Shown: positions 34,484 to 44,475, counted from the first letter of the stretch. The stretch: DNA of 64,000 bases from Sphingobacterium wenxiniae (GCF_900116225.1 NZ_FOZZ01000001.1:434001-498000); one strand, 5' to 3'. A program made the numbers and translations. The notes: generated by a model not told the origin, from the letters alone.

Positions 34484-37400
34484 TTAAAATCCAACCATAA
34501 GACCAAACGATACTGCCTTCAGCATCGGATAATTGTATCCGTCACCACTTCCTCCATTACTTAAATCCCGATCTGAGCCGTAAATATTTGTCACGTCTGT
34601 ATCTTTCGTCCATTTATACATTGGTGACCAGGTCCAAATATTTTCTGCAGACATATAAACCTTCACGTTTGATGCATGAATCTTTGCACTCAAGTTCTGC
34701 GGTAATGTATAGCCTACCTGTAGGTTCCTTAGTCGTATATAGGATGCATTTTGAAGATATCGGTCATTAGGCATATTCAATGCCCTGCCTGTGCCTTGCG
34801 CAATATAGCCCACCAGACGAGGAAGATAAGCATCAAAATTCCCTAGCTCTTCGCGATACATATTATTCTCATGCCAACTCGGATAAGCATTGTACGGACG
34901 GTTATACTGCCCCCAGAAACGTGATTCTGGAGAAGGATACCAATCCTGTTTCAACACCCCTTGGAAGAAGGCTGATACAAAAATACCATTCCAATCACCC
35001 CCTAAATTCACGCCAAAGGAATACCGGCTCGTTGAATTACCAATGATTCTTTTATCTCCTGAATTATCCGCTTGATTCAAACCTTGATAGATTACACCAT
35101 CTCCATCCAAATCCTTGAATTTTATATCCCCAGGGTAATTTCTACGTGTATTGGTATTCGGAATATTAGTTTGTGACGCTGAGTTAAGAATTTCGTCTTC
35201 CGATCTGAAGAGACCCTCTACCTGATACCCCCAAATTTCACCAATTCGTTGACCCACATAGTAATCTGTCAAGAGTTTATCAGCATTATTATACTTCGTA
35301 ATTTCTGCCGTATAATCGGATAATACGAAGCGTATATCATAGTTAAAAGGTTTGTTGCTCATTTGGAAATTATCTTTCCAAGTAACATTCACCTCCCAGC
35401 CCTTTGTTTCAAGATCCGCATAATTTCCTTTTGGCACATCTGTTCCGAAGATAGCCGGCAGTGTAGGACCTACGGTAAACATATCCATTGTAGAACGTCG
35501 GTAATAGTCACCGACGAACTGCAACCTGTTGTTCATCAGACCAAATTCCAACCCGATATTACTCGTTGCAGATTTTTCCCAAGTCAATCCGGCAGGCACG
35601 ACGTTCGGCTGCCCTGTTTTTTGTGGACGTGTACCAGCGATAATTCGTCCAGACTGCGAAACACTGAAATTCTCCATAAAAGTATAGGGATCAATATTAC
35701 CGTTACCCAGCATACCATAAGAGGCCCTAAGTTTGACATTAGAGATGTATCGAGGATCTACCTTCCAGAAAGCTTCTTCGGAAAGTCTCCATCCTGCAGA
35801 AGCTGAAGGGAAAAACGCCCATTGCTGATCTATTGGGAATTTGGAAGATCCATCATATCGTCCATTGACTTCCAACAAGTACCTTTCCATAAAGTTGTAA
35901 TTCACGCGGAAGAATCCCCCTGCAATAGCCCACTTTTTCAGCCCTCCCGTCGTCACGATACTTTGTCCTAAGGCTAAGTTAATATCCTGTGCATCGGGGT
36001 AAACAATACCATTTCTACGTGCAGTCAAATTACTGTAGCGCGATTGTTCATAGTTATAACCCAAGAGGAAGGAAAAATTGTGTTTATCCTCAATAGACGT
36101 GGCGTAGTCGGCATAGATATTCGTAGCCATATACTGGGTAGTTTGCCTTCTTTCCTGCAAATCATTGGTATTTGTACCCGTATAACCTATCACATTTTCA
36201 TATCGGCTATATGGCACTTGCACTCTATTCTGTTGCGAACCAATGTCAGTCGTTTGGAATGTAAAATCTCCACGGATATTCAATTTTTTTTCCAAAAAAC
36301 TTGCTACCGCTCCTGTCCTATTTTTCAAGAATCTATGTTCGCTATCAATTCCATTCCTTCCAATATACTGGTCTCCTACCGTATAAGCTGCAGAGAACGA
36401 GAGCGTACCGTCAGGGTTCAATAACGGCGCCAAAGGATGGCCTTCATCAGCAATATTCCTCCATATACCACTACCCTCGCCCACATTTACTGGTTGGAAG
36501 TATTTCATATTGGAATATTCCGTATTATTATCGACCTGTAACCATGAGGTCAGATTGATAGCTCCTTTGGCCCTTAAGTTGTACATACTATAGTTATCAC
36601 TGTTGTATCGGAAAAGCCCATCCTGTCCATTATAACGTCCACTAAGGTAATACACCACTTTATCCGTTCCTCCCGATACTGAAACGTTGTGGTCTTGCGC
36701 CATAAAATTATTTTTGTGCAGTTCGCGATACCAATCTGTGCTATAGAAATACATGTATTCGCCGGTAGTCGGGTTTACCTCTACTCGTGGTAAAGAAGGA
36801 TCTTCCCAACGTCTTTTGATCTCGGCAAGATAAGCCGGAGAGAACGGCAAGGTCTTATTGATAGCGGTAGGTGTGGTTCCACTATCATTCCAACGAGACC
36901 AAGCGTCGTTAAAACCCTGTGCCCAAGGATAAGATTCTGTGATATTATCAGGCATGGTCGTTGGTGATTTTATCGACATATTCGCATTATAGGTAATTGA
37001 AGTCCGTCCCTCTTTTGCTGATTTCGTGGTAATCAATACCACACCAAAAGCTGCCCTTGCACCATAAATGGAAGCGGAGGCTGCATCTTTCAAGACCGAG
37101 ATATTCTCAATATCATTGGGATTCAACATACGTGGATCACCTTCAACCCCATCTATCAACACCAATGCATTTCCTCCTTGACCAATTGAGGTCGTTCCGC
37201 GGACATTAAAGGCTGGCGACTGTGTAGGCTTACCGTCAAGCATCTGTATATTCAAGTTAGGAACCGCACCGACCAAGCCTTGAGCTACATTGGTAATGGG
37301 CCGATTTTCAAAAACCTCACCTCCAACCTGATCGACCGCTCCAGTCAAGTTCACTTTCTTCTGTTGACCATACCCTACTACCACAACTTCATCCACACTT

Positions 37401-38071
37401 TGTACAGCTTCCTCCATGCGCACCTGAATATTACTATTATTTCCCACGCTTACTTCTTGGCTGTTATAGCCAACGATAGAAAAAACCAGTACCACATTCG
37501 ATGATCTGGACACTATTTCAAAGCGACCATCAGCCTGGGTTGCTGTCCTGTTGTTCGTACCTTTCTCATTAACGGTCACATTGGATAGTGGCTGTCCATT
37601 ACTGTCAGTCACAATTCCGCTCAATGTCCTTTGTTGGACAAGTTCAGTTCGCTCATGTTCGACAGCAGATGCTGTATTGGTCAATTTAGCCGGGCTTAAG
37701 ACAATATTCTTGTCTACTATTTTATAATCCAATTGGCTTGCAGACAACAAATCTTTCAAGGCAACTTCCAACGGTACATTTTTCAGGTTAACATTCACTC
37801 TGCCCTCGTTTTCCACCAAGGACTCTGAGTAGAATATGTTGTAACCGCTTTGCCGTTGAATATCCTTGAGCACTGTGCTCAACTTGCTGTTCTTTTTTTC
37901 TAAGGTTATACGCTGTCCAAACGTAAATGCATTTACTTGTAGAGTTGCAGCCAATAAAAGAGGTATTGCCAAAGACAACTTCATAGATATAGGGATTTGG
38001 GTAGTGTTTTCCTTTTTTACAAAAGGATATCCTACCAGATTTTTTTTGTTACTTTGCATCTGGTTGATCAT
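34484..38071 (-). CDS. SusC/RagA family TonB-linked transporter with STN domain
   Basis: A 1195-residue outer-membrane transporter. Residues 27-50 are the signal peptide (MKLSLAIPLLLAATLQVNAF, preceded by a long N-terminal extension). Residues about 58-130 form the secretin/TonB N-terminal (STN) domain (LSTVLKDIQRQSGYNIFYSESL), which signals to FecR-type anti-sigma factors. Next come a carboxypeptidase-like domain (LSGIVTDSNGQPLSNVTV), the TonB box/plug (VVVGYGQQKKVNLTGAV) and the barrel to the final LMVGF. The upstream FecR and ECF sigma genes fit a substrate-sensing transducer. The cargo is unknown. Confidence 0.95.
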   Translation of the reverse strand: MINQMQSNKKNLVGYPFVKKENTTQIPISMKLSLAIPLLLAATLQVNAFTFGQRITLEKKNSKLSTVLKDIQRQSGYNIFYSESLVENEGRVNVNLKNVPLEVALKDLLSASQLDYKIVDKNIVLSPAKLTNTASAVEHERTELVQQRTLSGIVTDSNGQPLSNVTVNEKGTNNRTATQADGRFEIVSRSSNVVLVFSIVGYNSQEVSVGNNSNIQVRMEEAVQSVDEVVVVGYGQQKKVNLTGAVDQVGGEVFENRPITNVAQGLVGAVPNLNIQMLDGKPTQSPAFNVRGTTSIGQGGNALVLIDGVEGDPRMLNPNDIENISVLKDAASASIYGARAAFGVVLITTKSAKEGRTSITYNANMSIKSPTTMPDNITESYPWAQGFNDAWSRWNDSGTTPTAINKTLPFSPAYLAEIKRRWEDPSLPRVEVNPTTGEYMYFYSTDWYRELHKNNFMAQDHNVSVSGGTDKVVYYLSGRYNGQDGLFRYNSDNYSMYNLRAKGAINLTSWLQVDNNTEYSNMKYFQPVNVGEGSGIWRNIADEGHPLAPLLNPDGTLSFSAAYTVGDQYIGRNGIDSEHRFLKNRTGAVASFLEKKLNIRGDFTFQTTDIGSQQNRVQVPYSRYENVIGYTGTNTNDLQERRQTTQYMATNIYADYATSIEDKHNFSFLLGYNYEQSRYSNLTARRNGIVYPDAQDINLALGQSIVTTGGLKKWAIAGGFFRVNYNFMERYLLEVNGRYDGSSKFPIDQQWAFFPSASAGWRLSEEAFWKVDPRYISNVKLRASYGMLGNGNIDPYTFMENFSVSQSGRIIAGTRPQKTGQPNVVPAGLTWEKSATSNIGLEFGLMNNRLQFVGDYYRRSTMDMFTVGPTLPAIFGTDVPKGNYADLETKGWEVNVTWKDNFQMSNKPFNYDIRFVLSDYTAEITKYNNADKLLTDYYVGQRIGEIWGYQVEGLFRSEDEILNSASQTNIPNTNTRRNYPGDIKFKDLDGDGVIYQGLNQADNSGDKRIIGNSTSRYSFGVNLGGDWNGIFVSAFFQGVLKQDWYPSPESRFWGQYNRPYNAYPSWHENNMYREELGNFDAYLPRLVGYIAQGTGRALNMPNDRYLQNASYIRLRNLQVGYTLPQNLSAKIHASNVKVYMSAENIWTWSPMYKWTKDTDVTNIYGSDRDLSNGGSGDGYNYPMLKAVSFGLMVGF

Positions 38072-38169
38072 TTAATCGTTAATATTCAATCACACGTCTT
38101 TTCTAAAGACAACATTTCAGGAGCGTTGCGACCGCTCCTGAATCTTTCTTTAGCTATGCTTTTTCCTCA

Positions 38170-39387
38170 TTAGTTTAAGACATACACCCTCCTTCCTTCT
38201 CTTTTAAACCGGACTTCACCGGCCATAGCTATCAGTTCCAACATTTTGTCAATATTTTCGTACCGGGATAAAGTTCCCGAGAAACGCACATGATCTAATT
38301 CTTTTTTATAACTCACCTCCACATCATACCACCTGGAAATATCATCCATGACATCGTGTATACTGGCATTGGAAAAAGCAAAATTGCCCTGTTTCCAGGA
38401 AATGATATACAGTGGGTCTACCTTGACAGCAGTATAGTGTTTTCTCTCCCAGTCGAAAGAGATTTGATCATTCGGCTCCAACACACGGTCGGCCATATCT
38501 GTATCCCTAAATGACAGCTTCACCTTCCCTTCTACCAGTGTAGTGATTACATTTTTTCCGTACGCATTGATATTAAATACTGTCCCCAGCACTTCTAGAC
38601 GTTGTTTTCCCGTTTCCACGATAAAAGGAATTCGTCTATGGTTATATTCTGCTTTACTCACTTCAAAATAAGCTTCTCCATTCATCTGTACTACGCGCTC
38701 TTTTTCCCCAAAAACAACAGGATAACGAAGTGTCGTCACTGCATTTAACCACACCTTAGTTCCATCTGGCAATACCAATGCATATTCTCCGCCTCGAGGT
38801 GTAACTATACTATTAAAAACTTGTTGTCCCTTCTCTATATCCTTCTCATTGAAGCGATAAGAAATGGTTCCATCCATTCCCTTATGTATGGAAAAACCAT
38901 CCATTTGTAGGACAGTATCCCCTGCTAATGTCTCCAGGTCAATCGCTGATCCATCTGCAAGCACGATCATGGCACGCTCCTTCCCCGGCACGACCTGCTC
39001 TTCAGTCAATGATAGTACACTTGACTGTTGTTCTTTCTCATCCAAACCTTGACGGACAAGAAAGGAAACAACCACAACTAGCAACAAAGAAGCTGCTAAC
39101 CCCGCATATTTCCATAATCTGCTATATCCTTGCTTGGTTCTTAATGGTTGTAGCTTTTGGTCTTTCACTATACGCTCATCATGGACAATTCGCTCAAACA
39201 TCGTTTTCCCATTGGGAACAGAAGCATCAGAATTTGTTTCCGACAACTGCTCCTCCCATATCTCCTCCCACACACCGAGAAATTCCATGTCGTCTATCAA
39301 CGCTCGAATAAGCTCCATATCCTGCTCAGAAGCTTTTTTTGCGTAAAATCGCCTGATAAGAGATTTATATTCCTCGGTTCTTGACAT
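38170..39387 (-). CDS. FecR family anti-sigma factor
   Basis: A 405-residue inner-membrane regulator. Residues 1-95 are cytoplasmic (FYAKKASEQDMELIRALIDD, sigma-binding part), one transmembrane helix follows (LWKYAGLAASLLLVVVVSFLV), then the periplasmic FecR domain (FNSIVTPRGGEYALVLPDGTKVWLNAVTTLRYPVVF) and the DUF4974 C-terminal part (FAFSNASIHDVMDDISRWYDVEVSY). It should hold the ECF sigma encoded 118 bp upstream until the STN domain of the SusC protein reports substrate. Confidence 0.93.
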   Translation of the reverse strand: MSRTEEYKSLIRRFYAKKASEQDMELIRALIDDMEFLGVWEEIWEEQLSETNSDASVPNGKTMFERIVHDERIVKDQKLQPLRTKQGYSRLWKYAGLAASLLLVVVVSFLVRQGLDEKEQQSSVLSLTEEQVVPGKERAMIVLADGSAIDLETLAGDTVLQMDGFSIHKGMDGTISYRFNEKDIEKGQQVFNSIVTPRGGEYALVLPDGTKVWLNAVTTLRYPVVFGEKERVVQMNGEAYFEVSKAEYNHRRIPFIVETGKQRLEVLGTVFNINAYGKNVITTLVEGKVKLSFRDTDMADRVLEPNDQISFDWERKHYTAVKVDPLYIISWKQGNFAFSNASIHDVMDDISRWYDVEVSYKKELDHVRFSGTLSRYENIDKMLELIAMAGEVRFKREGRRVYVLN

Positions 39388-39505
39388 GTTTTAATTGTTG
39401 CTTCTTATTACTTAAATCGCATAAGTCTGCCAACTGTACCAATGGAAAGTGATTTTTTTTCAAAAAGTGATGAGGTGATGGTGGTGATAAACGTAATCCC
39501 AGAAG

Positions 39506-40096
39506 TTATACTCCTGAAAAGAAAGTAAAAAAGAGAAAGGTGCCTATTATCTTTTCCAAACGGAAACGCACGAAACGACAAGCAAGATTCAAATGGTTTC
39601 TCACTGTATTTTTAGACAATCCTATATGTTCCGCAATTTCTGCTGAGCTCAGCTGTTCGAGTTTATTCATACGGTAAACCAGTTGTTGCTGGGGAGGCAG
39701 TTGTTCAATGGTCTGTTCAAGAATCCCATGTAAATCCCTATAGGCAATTTCATGTTCGAGGTCTGCATGTTGTTCCTGCCATGTCGCCTGCACCTCCTGT
39801 TGAAAACTTTGCTGTAAAACATAGCGTCGGAACAGGGATATGGCTATTCTCTTAGCTACCACAGATAAAAAAGGATACACGCCTTCAGGTCGGTCGATAT
39901 ATTCGCGCTTCAGATACAGCTGTACAAACGCTTCCTGTGTCACTTCTTCGGCCTCTTCCTCATCCTTACAAAACTGCCTCACTTTAGTATATAGCCGTGG
40001 TTGATAACAATCAAATATTTGACGGAAAGCAAGTCCATCCCCGGACTTAAACCGAGTAAAAATATCTAAATTATAAGATTCCCCCTGTAAGAACAT
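39506..40096 (-). CDS. ECF-type RNA polymerase sigma factor (SusC/FecR-linked)
   Basis: A 196-residue sigma-70 family protein. Region 2 is DGLAFRQIFDCYQPRLYTKVRQFCKDEEEAEEVTQEAFVQLY-like (residues 18-62, including the DxxEAEEVTQEAF core). Region 4 is IEQLPPQQQLVYRMNKLEQLSSAEIAEHIGLSKNTVRNHL-like (about residues 133-172) with its helix-turn-helix. The C-terminus FFTFFSGV is hydrophobic, as often found in this group. It is the first gene of the regulator/SusC/SusD/EEP block and should direct transcription of the downstream genes. Confidence 0.93.
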   Translation of the reverse strand: MFLQGESYNLDIFTRFKSGDGLAFRQIFDCYQPRLYTKVRQFCKDEEEAEEVTQEAFVQLYLKREYIDRPEGVYPFLSVVAKRIAISLFRRYVLQQSFQQEVQATWQEQHADLEHEIAYRDLHGILEQTIEQLPPQQQLVYRMNKLEQLSSAEIAEHIGLSKNTVRNHLNLACRFVRFRLEKIIGTFLFFTFFSGV

Positions 40097-40331
40097 CTTA
40101 AAATAGCGTAGGTTTGTTTTATGGTCAATTAAACAAGTTTATTATAACCTGCATTTAAAATTAAGGTTAATTTCTTATAAATCCCAAAAATATTTCATCA
40201 ATAATTGGCAAAAACAGCGAGACACAACTCTCCCCTTCCTATTTTTAATCTTTCCAAATTAATATTATGCATGCATAGTATTGATTAAATACTTATCTTT
40301 ATACTGTTTAAACCTTTATAAGAGCATAAAG

Positions 40332-41627
40332 ATGGTTAGTCAATTTATATTTCTGGGCATATTGACCATAGCGTTGGTTCTATTTGGCAGGAACGCCAAA
40401 AAGATTTACAACAACATCAAATTGGGAAAACCTACCAATCGCACGGACAGAAAGTCCGAACGTTTGAAACAGATGCTTTTGGTAGCTTTTGGCCAAAAGA
40501 AAATGTTCAAACGACCATTTCCAGCTATCCTTCACGCCTTAGTTTATGTAGGTTTCTGCATTATCAATATAGAGATGTTGGAGATTGTCATCGATGGATT
40601 GTTTGGGACGCATCGTGCATTTGCTTTTCTGGGCAGCTTTTACAGTTTTCTGATCTACAGTTTTGAATGGCTGGCCTTAGGCGTCCTATTAAGCTGTGCG
40701 GTATTCCTGATCCGTCGTAATCTAGGACACATTTACCGCTTTCAGGGACGTGAACTCACCAAATGGCCAAAAACAGACGCGAATCTTATTCTTATCGCAG
40801 AAATCCTATTGATGAGTGCTTTTTTAACCATGAATGCTGCGGATTATAAACTCCAACAGATAGGCGCTGAACACTATATACAGGCAGGAGCTTTTCCAGT
40901 TAGCCAGTATCTAACAGCCCTATTGACCGATACGCAAGCAAGTTTAATCTTTGTAGAGCGCTTCTGCTGGTGGTTCCATATCATAGGCGTTCTGGCCTTC
41001 TTAAACTACTTACCGTTATCGAAACACCTGCATATTATGCTGGCCTTCCCGAACACCTATTTCTCTAATTTAGAACCTAAAGGTAAGTTTAAAAATATAG
41101 ATAGTGTAACAGCGGAGGTCAAAGCGATGCTCGACCCAAGCCTACCTCCTCCATCTGGTGAAGTCGCTCGGTTCGGGGTTAAGGATGTACAGGACCTGAC
41201 CTGGAAAAATCTATTGGATGCCTACACCTGTACAGAATGTGGCCGGTGTACAGCTGCTTGTCCAGCCAACATTACCGGAAAATTATTGTCCCCTCGTAAA
41301 ATTATGATGGACACCCGCGATCGCTTGGAAGAAGTTGGGAACAATCGCGATAAAGCCGGAAATATACAGGATGATGGAAAATCTTTGATAGACAATTATA
41401 TCACACGGGAAGAAATCTGGGCCTGCACCAGCTGCAATGCCTGTGTAGAGCAATGTCCCGTCAATATCGACCCGTTACAAATCATTATGGGCTTAAGACA
41501 ATATGCCGTGATGGAAGAATCACAAGCTCCTGCAAGCATCAATGCTATGTTTAGCAATATGGAGAACAATGGTGCACCTTGGAAATATGCACAGGCCGAC
41601 AGGGCAAATTGGGCGAATCCAGAGTAG
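40332..41627 (+). CDS. Membrane-bound Fe-S oxidoreductase (heterodisulfide-reductase/GlpC-like N-terminal half)
   Basis: The open frame begins at a TTG (40281), but the ATG at 40332 starts the family-like MVSQFIFLGILTIALVLFG and gives 431 residues. Four or five membrane helices occupy residues 1-240. Two 4Fe-4S motifs follow: CTECGRCTAACP (about residues 296-307) and CTSCNACVEQCP (about 359-370). It passes electrons between a quinone pool and a soluble partner. The next gene encodes the CCG-domain protein expected to complete the complex. In Bacteroidota such pairs are often found near electron-transfer flavoprotein genes, but none is in the window. Confidence 0.88.
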   Translation: MVSQFIFLGILTIALVLFGRNAKKIYNNIKLGKPTNRTDRKSERLKQMLLVAFGQKKMFKRPFPAILHALVYVGFCIINIEMLEIVIDGLFGTHRAFAFLGSFYSFLIYSFEWLALGVLLSCAVFLIRRNLGHIYRFQGRELTKWPKTDANLILIAEILLMSAFLTMNAADYKLQQIGAEHYIQAGAFPVSQYLTALLTDTQASLIFVERFCWWFHIIGVLAFLNYLPLSKHLHIMLAFPNTYFSNLEPKGKFKNIDSVTAEVKAMLDPSLPPPSGEVARFGVKDVQDLTWKNLLDAYTCTECGRCTAACPANITGKLLSPRKIMMDTRDRLEEVGNNRDKAGNIQDDGKSLIDNYITREEIWACTSCNACVEQCPVNIDPLQIIMGLRQYAVMEESQAPASINAMFSNMENNGAPWKYAQADRANWANPE

Positions 41628-41726
41628 AGAGTAAAGACAGTAGGGGTTGCCCTTGTTGCTACCCAATTAAAAAACAATAATTCCCCCTTGGGGGTTAGGG
41701 GGATAGAAATCAAGAAGAAAACAACA

Positions 41727-42521
41727 ATGGAAAATCAGCTTCATATACCGACTGTTGCCGAGTTAATGGCGAAGGGTGAAAGTCCGGAAATATTGTTCTG
41801 GGTAGGATGTGCCGGAAGTTTTGATGAGCGTGCGCAACGCATTACACGCGACATCTGTAAAATCCTTGCCCATGTTGGGTTACGCTACGCTATTTTAGGT
41901 ACAGAGGAGAACTGTACAGGTGATCCTGCTAAGCGTGCCGGCAATGAGTTCCTCTTTCAGATGCAGGCGATGATGAACATTGAAATACTCAATGGCTATG
42001 AAATCAAAAAAATCGTTACGGCTTGCCCTCATTGCTTCAACACATTGAAAAATGAATATCCATCTTTAGGAGGAAATTACGAAGTCATCCACCATACCCA
42101 ATTGATCCAATCCTTAATTGACGAGGGTAAGCTTCGTCCAGATGACGGCCATATCTTCAAAGGTAAAAAGATTACCTACCATGACCCCTGCTATCTAGGA
42201 CGTGCCAATGATGTTTACGATGCACCAAGAGAAATACTGGAATCATTAGACGTACAGCTTACCGAGCTAAAACGTTGCCGAAGCAATGGGCTTTGTTGCG
42301 GAGCCGGAGGTGCACAGATGTTCAAAGAGCCCGAAAAAGGCAACAAAGATGTCAATATCGAACGCATCGAGGATGTCATTGAATCCAATGCAGAAATCGT
42401 AGCTGCTGCCTGTCCATTCTGCATGACCATGTTGCGCGATGGTGTCAAAGTCAAGGAAAAAGAACAAGAGATACAAGTGCTGGACATAGCAGAGATTACA
42501 GCTAGAGCCAATGGTTTATAA
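41727..42521 (+). CDS. CCG-domain Fe-S protein (heterodisulfide-reductase subunit-like)
   Basis: An ATG at 41727 (MENQLHIPTVAEL) is preferred over the TTG at 41688, giving 264 residues. It carries two CCG (DUF224) units: VGCAGSFDERAQ ... VTACPHCFNTLKNEYP and ITYHDPCYLGRAN ... GLCCGAGGAQMF ... VAAACPFCMTMLRDG. These ligate a special 4Fe-4S cluster or zinc in HdrB, LutA and GlpC-like proteins. It lies 99 bp after the membrane Fe-S protein gene, with no other gene between, and probably forms its soluble partner. Confidence 0.9.
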   Translation: MENQLHIPTVAELMAKGESPEILFWVGCAGSFDERAQRITRDICKILAHVGLRYAILGTEENCTGDPAKRAGNEFLFQMQAMMNIEILNGYEIKKIVTACPHCFNTLKNEYPSLGGNYEVIHHTQLIQSLIDEGKLRPDDGHIFKGKKITYHDPCYLGRANDVYDAPREILESLDVQLTELKRCRSNGLCCGAGGAQMFKEPEKGNKDVNIERIEDVIESNAEIVAAACPFCMTMLRDGVKVKEKEQEIQVLDIAEITARANGL

Positions 42522-42523
42522 TT

Positions 42524-42559
42524 AAAAAAGCTTGGATTTCCAGAAATCCAAGCTTTTTT
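42524..42559. terminator. Bidirectional terminator
   Basis: A perfect 16-bp inverted repeat (AAAAAAGCTTGGATTT / AAATCCAAGCTTTTTT) with a 4-base loop between the CCG-domain gene and the convergent tRNA-Leu. Confidence 0.92.
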
Positions 42560-42566
42560 CTGTTTG

Positions 42567-42650
42567 TGCCCAGGAGCAGATTCGAACTGCCACGCCCTTG
42601 CGAGCGCCACCCCCTCAAGATGGTGCGTCTACCAATTTCGCCACCTGGGC
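42567..42650 (-). tRNA. tRNA-Leu (anticodon GAG)
   Basis: On the minus strand acceptor GCCCAGG pairs with CCTGGGC, discriminator A. The anticodon stem CCATC/GGTGG holds loop TTGAGGG with anticodon GAG. A long variable arm (class II) and the T-loop GTTCGAATC complete an 84-nt leucine tRNA. Confidence 0.95.
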
Positions 42651-42661
42651 AATCGTGACAG

Positions 42662-42669
42662 CAAAAATA
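42662..42669 (-). promoter_or_regulatory. -7 box for tRNA-Leu (TATTTTTG on the minus strand)
   Basis: A full TAnnTTTG match 11 bases upstream of the tRNA 5' end. No clear TTTG -33 box. Confidence 0.5.
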
Positions 42670-42714
42670 ATGCTTTTTAGGACATTTGGAAAAGTTTTAA
42701 GACGCTTTTCCTCA

Positions 42715-43593
42715 TTATTTTCCTAAGTTATTGTCTATCAAAGTCTGAATTATTCCATCGACCAACCCCACACGCGGAGCAACAATATTTTTCAATTGCC
42801 CTACCTTCATAATGGTCAGGAATATCTCCGCTGCCGGAATGATAACGTCTGCCCTATCCTGCTTTAATCCCAATACCTGAATACGGTCTTTTAAGGAATA
42901 AGAATTCAGGTGTTGATACAGCGCTCTGAGCTTAGCATAGGACATAGGTTTATCCACCTTTTCATTGGACAGGCGCGACAGTTTATTGATGTTGCCCCCC
43001 GTACCTATACCATAGATATTCTTGTATACCCGTGTATGTTCTTTCACCCAAGCCCTCATGTCATCCCAAGTAGCAGGATCATCCTGATTATCCAGAATAC
43101 GTATAGTACCCAAGTTGAAAGAACGCGAAGCAACAAGCTTAGCCTGCGCAAAAAGAGATATTTCCGTACTTCCTCCCCCTACATCGATATAGAGGTAAAC
43201 CTTATCCCTATCCATTTTATCCTGCAAGTGGCTGTTGTATATAATTTTAGCTTCTACAGCCCCATCAATGATATTAATATCCACCCCCACCTCACGGCAG
43301 GCCTTTACAATATCAATACCATTATCCGCATCGCGCATAGCCGAAGTTGCACAAGCCATGTAATCGCTGACACGATAAACATCCATCAGGTTGCGAAATG
43401 CCTGCATGGTTTTCACCATATTCTCGAATTTTGCTTCCGAAATATGCTGATGGATAAAAGCATCGTCTCCTAAGCGCAAAGGAACACGAATAAGCGCTTC
43501 TTTTTTGAATGTCGCAGGCTTATTATCATTATTGACCTCTGCAATCAATAACCGAACAGCATTTGACCCTATATCTATAGCTCCGTATCTCAC
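42715..43593 (-). CDS. Ppx/GppA family phosphatase
   Basis: A 292-residue cytoplasmic protein of the exopolyphosphatase/pppGpp phosphatase family with the ASKHA nucleotide-binding fold. Motifs: YGAIDIGSNAVRLLIAEV at the N-terminus, CATSAMRDADNG (catalytic-face segment) and YLYIDVGGGSTEISLF. It is a short form without the C-terminal HD domain of E. coli Ppx. It breaks down polyphosphate or pppGpp. Single gene, upstream of a repeat-rich gap. Confidence 0.9.
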   Translation of the reverse strand: MRYGAIDIGSNAVRLLIAEVNNDNKPATFKKEALIRVPLRLGDDAFIHQHISEAKFENMVKTMQAFRNLMDVYRVSDYMACATSAMRDADNGIDIVKACREVGVDINIIDGAVEAKIIYNSHLQDKMDRDKVYLYIDVGGGSTEISLFAQAKLVASRSFNLGTIRILDNQDDPATWDDMRAWVKEHTRVYKNIYGIGTGGNINKLSRLSNEKVDKPMSYAKLRALYQHLNSYSLKDRIQVLGLKQDRADVIIPAAEIFLTIMKVGQLKNIVAPRVGLVDGIIQTLIDNNLGK

Positions 43594-43779
43594 AAATTAT
43601 AATTTTGCGTAGTGAATTTTACTTTTACCTGCAATATTACACATTCATATATTAATAAATCATTAAGTTACCGATATATTAATATAAAAACAACAAGGCG
43701 GTTCATAATACATAAGGACGTATATCCATATTTTGTTTTTATTTTAGGGTTAAAAATGATGTGGTATGTCAGAGGGGAA

Positions 43780-44419
43780 ATGGAGGTTTAATTTCGACAA
43801 TTGTCATTTCTTCCCATCGCACAGGCTTTCCGTCCCTCGCCGGGACAGGGCGTCACTTTTATAGGGCAAAAGTGACCAAAACCCTTTGTCCCATCCGAGG
43901 TGGCCTGTCCTCGTCAGAGCCGAGACACGGCGCACAACTCCAACGCACACAAAGGAAATCCCTCCCAAGGCTGAAACCACTGTCCGAAGCTTTTGGTTAG
44001 CTTTGAACAATAGTTTCCATGCCTTTCCCTTTCGCACAATACCTCGGTATTTCCTTTGTCATCCCGCCACTGGGATGGGACGGAGAAGCGCTTTCGCACC
44101 TATGTGGGGTGCACTCAAACATACTCGGGTCAACCATTTATTGAAGACTTCCGAAGTTTGTGAAACTTCGGAAGTCTAAATTCTACTCGCACCAGCCATT
44201 CCTTAACAGAAAAATGTCGCCTTAAACTATTCTCGATGCGGGATAAGTGCGGGGATGTGGGACGCATCAAAAGTTTTGACCATGTAGAAGGATATTTTTA
44301 GCACTATCCCCCTGGTCAAAGCTTTTCAGCGACGAGTTTTGCCCCACTTTTGCGGTCAAAAGTGGGAAAAGCCCGTCCGGCTTCGGAGGACAAGAAATTT
44401 GAATAAATTAAACCTCCAT
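43780..44419. repeat. Non-coding element with perfect 15-bp terminal inverted repeats, copy B (640 bp)
   Basis: ATGGAGGTTTAATTT at 43780-43794 and its exact reverse complement at 44405-44419 bound the element. The first 70 or so bases match copy A (1859-2159) closely, including GACAATTGTCATTTCTTCCCA and CCGTCCCTCGCCGGGACAG. Inside are hairpins with CACTTTT/AAAAGTG arms (43854-43875 and 44343-44366) and a perfect 15-bp one (44145-44177). Small frames within it show no protein family. It occupies most of the 930-bp gap between two genes. Confidence 0.65.
44145..44177. repeat. Hairpin AGACTTCCGAAGTTT / AAACTTCGGAAGTCT
   Basis: A perfect 15-bp stem, 3-base loop. Related copies are at 45470-45502 and, as half only, at about 25816. 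Confidence 0.8.
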
Positions 44420-44475
44420 ATATTTTAGAAAAACAAAACACATTATCTCCAGTTGGGTAGATCGACAAAACAAAA

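Noticed and set aside
40281..40331. TTG-started extension of the membrane Fe-S protein
   Set aside because: The ATG at 40332 starts the family-like sequence; the extension has no support.
43761..44179. Several 60-100 codon frames inside the 640-bp inverted-repeat element
   Set aside because: They overlap on both strands, are rich in Arg/Pro/Ser shadow composition and match no family.
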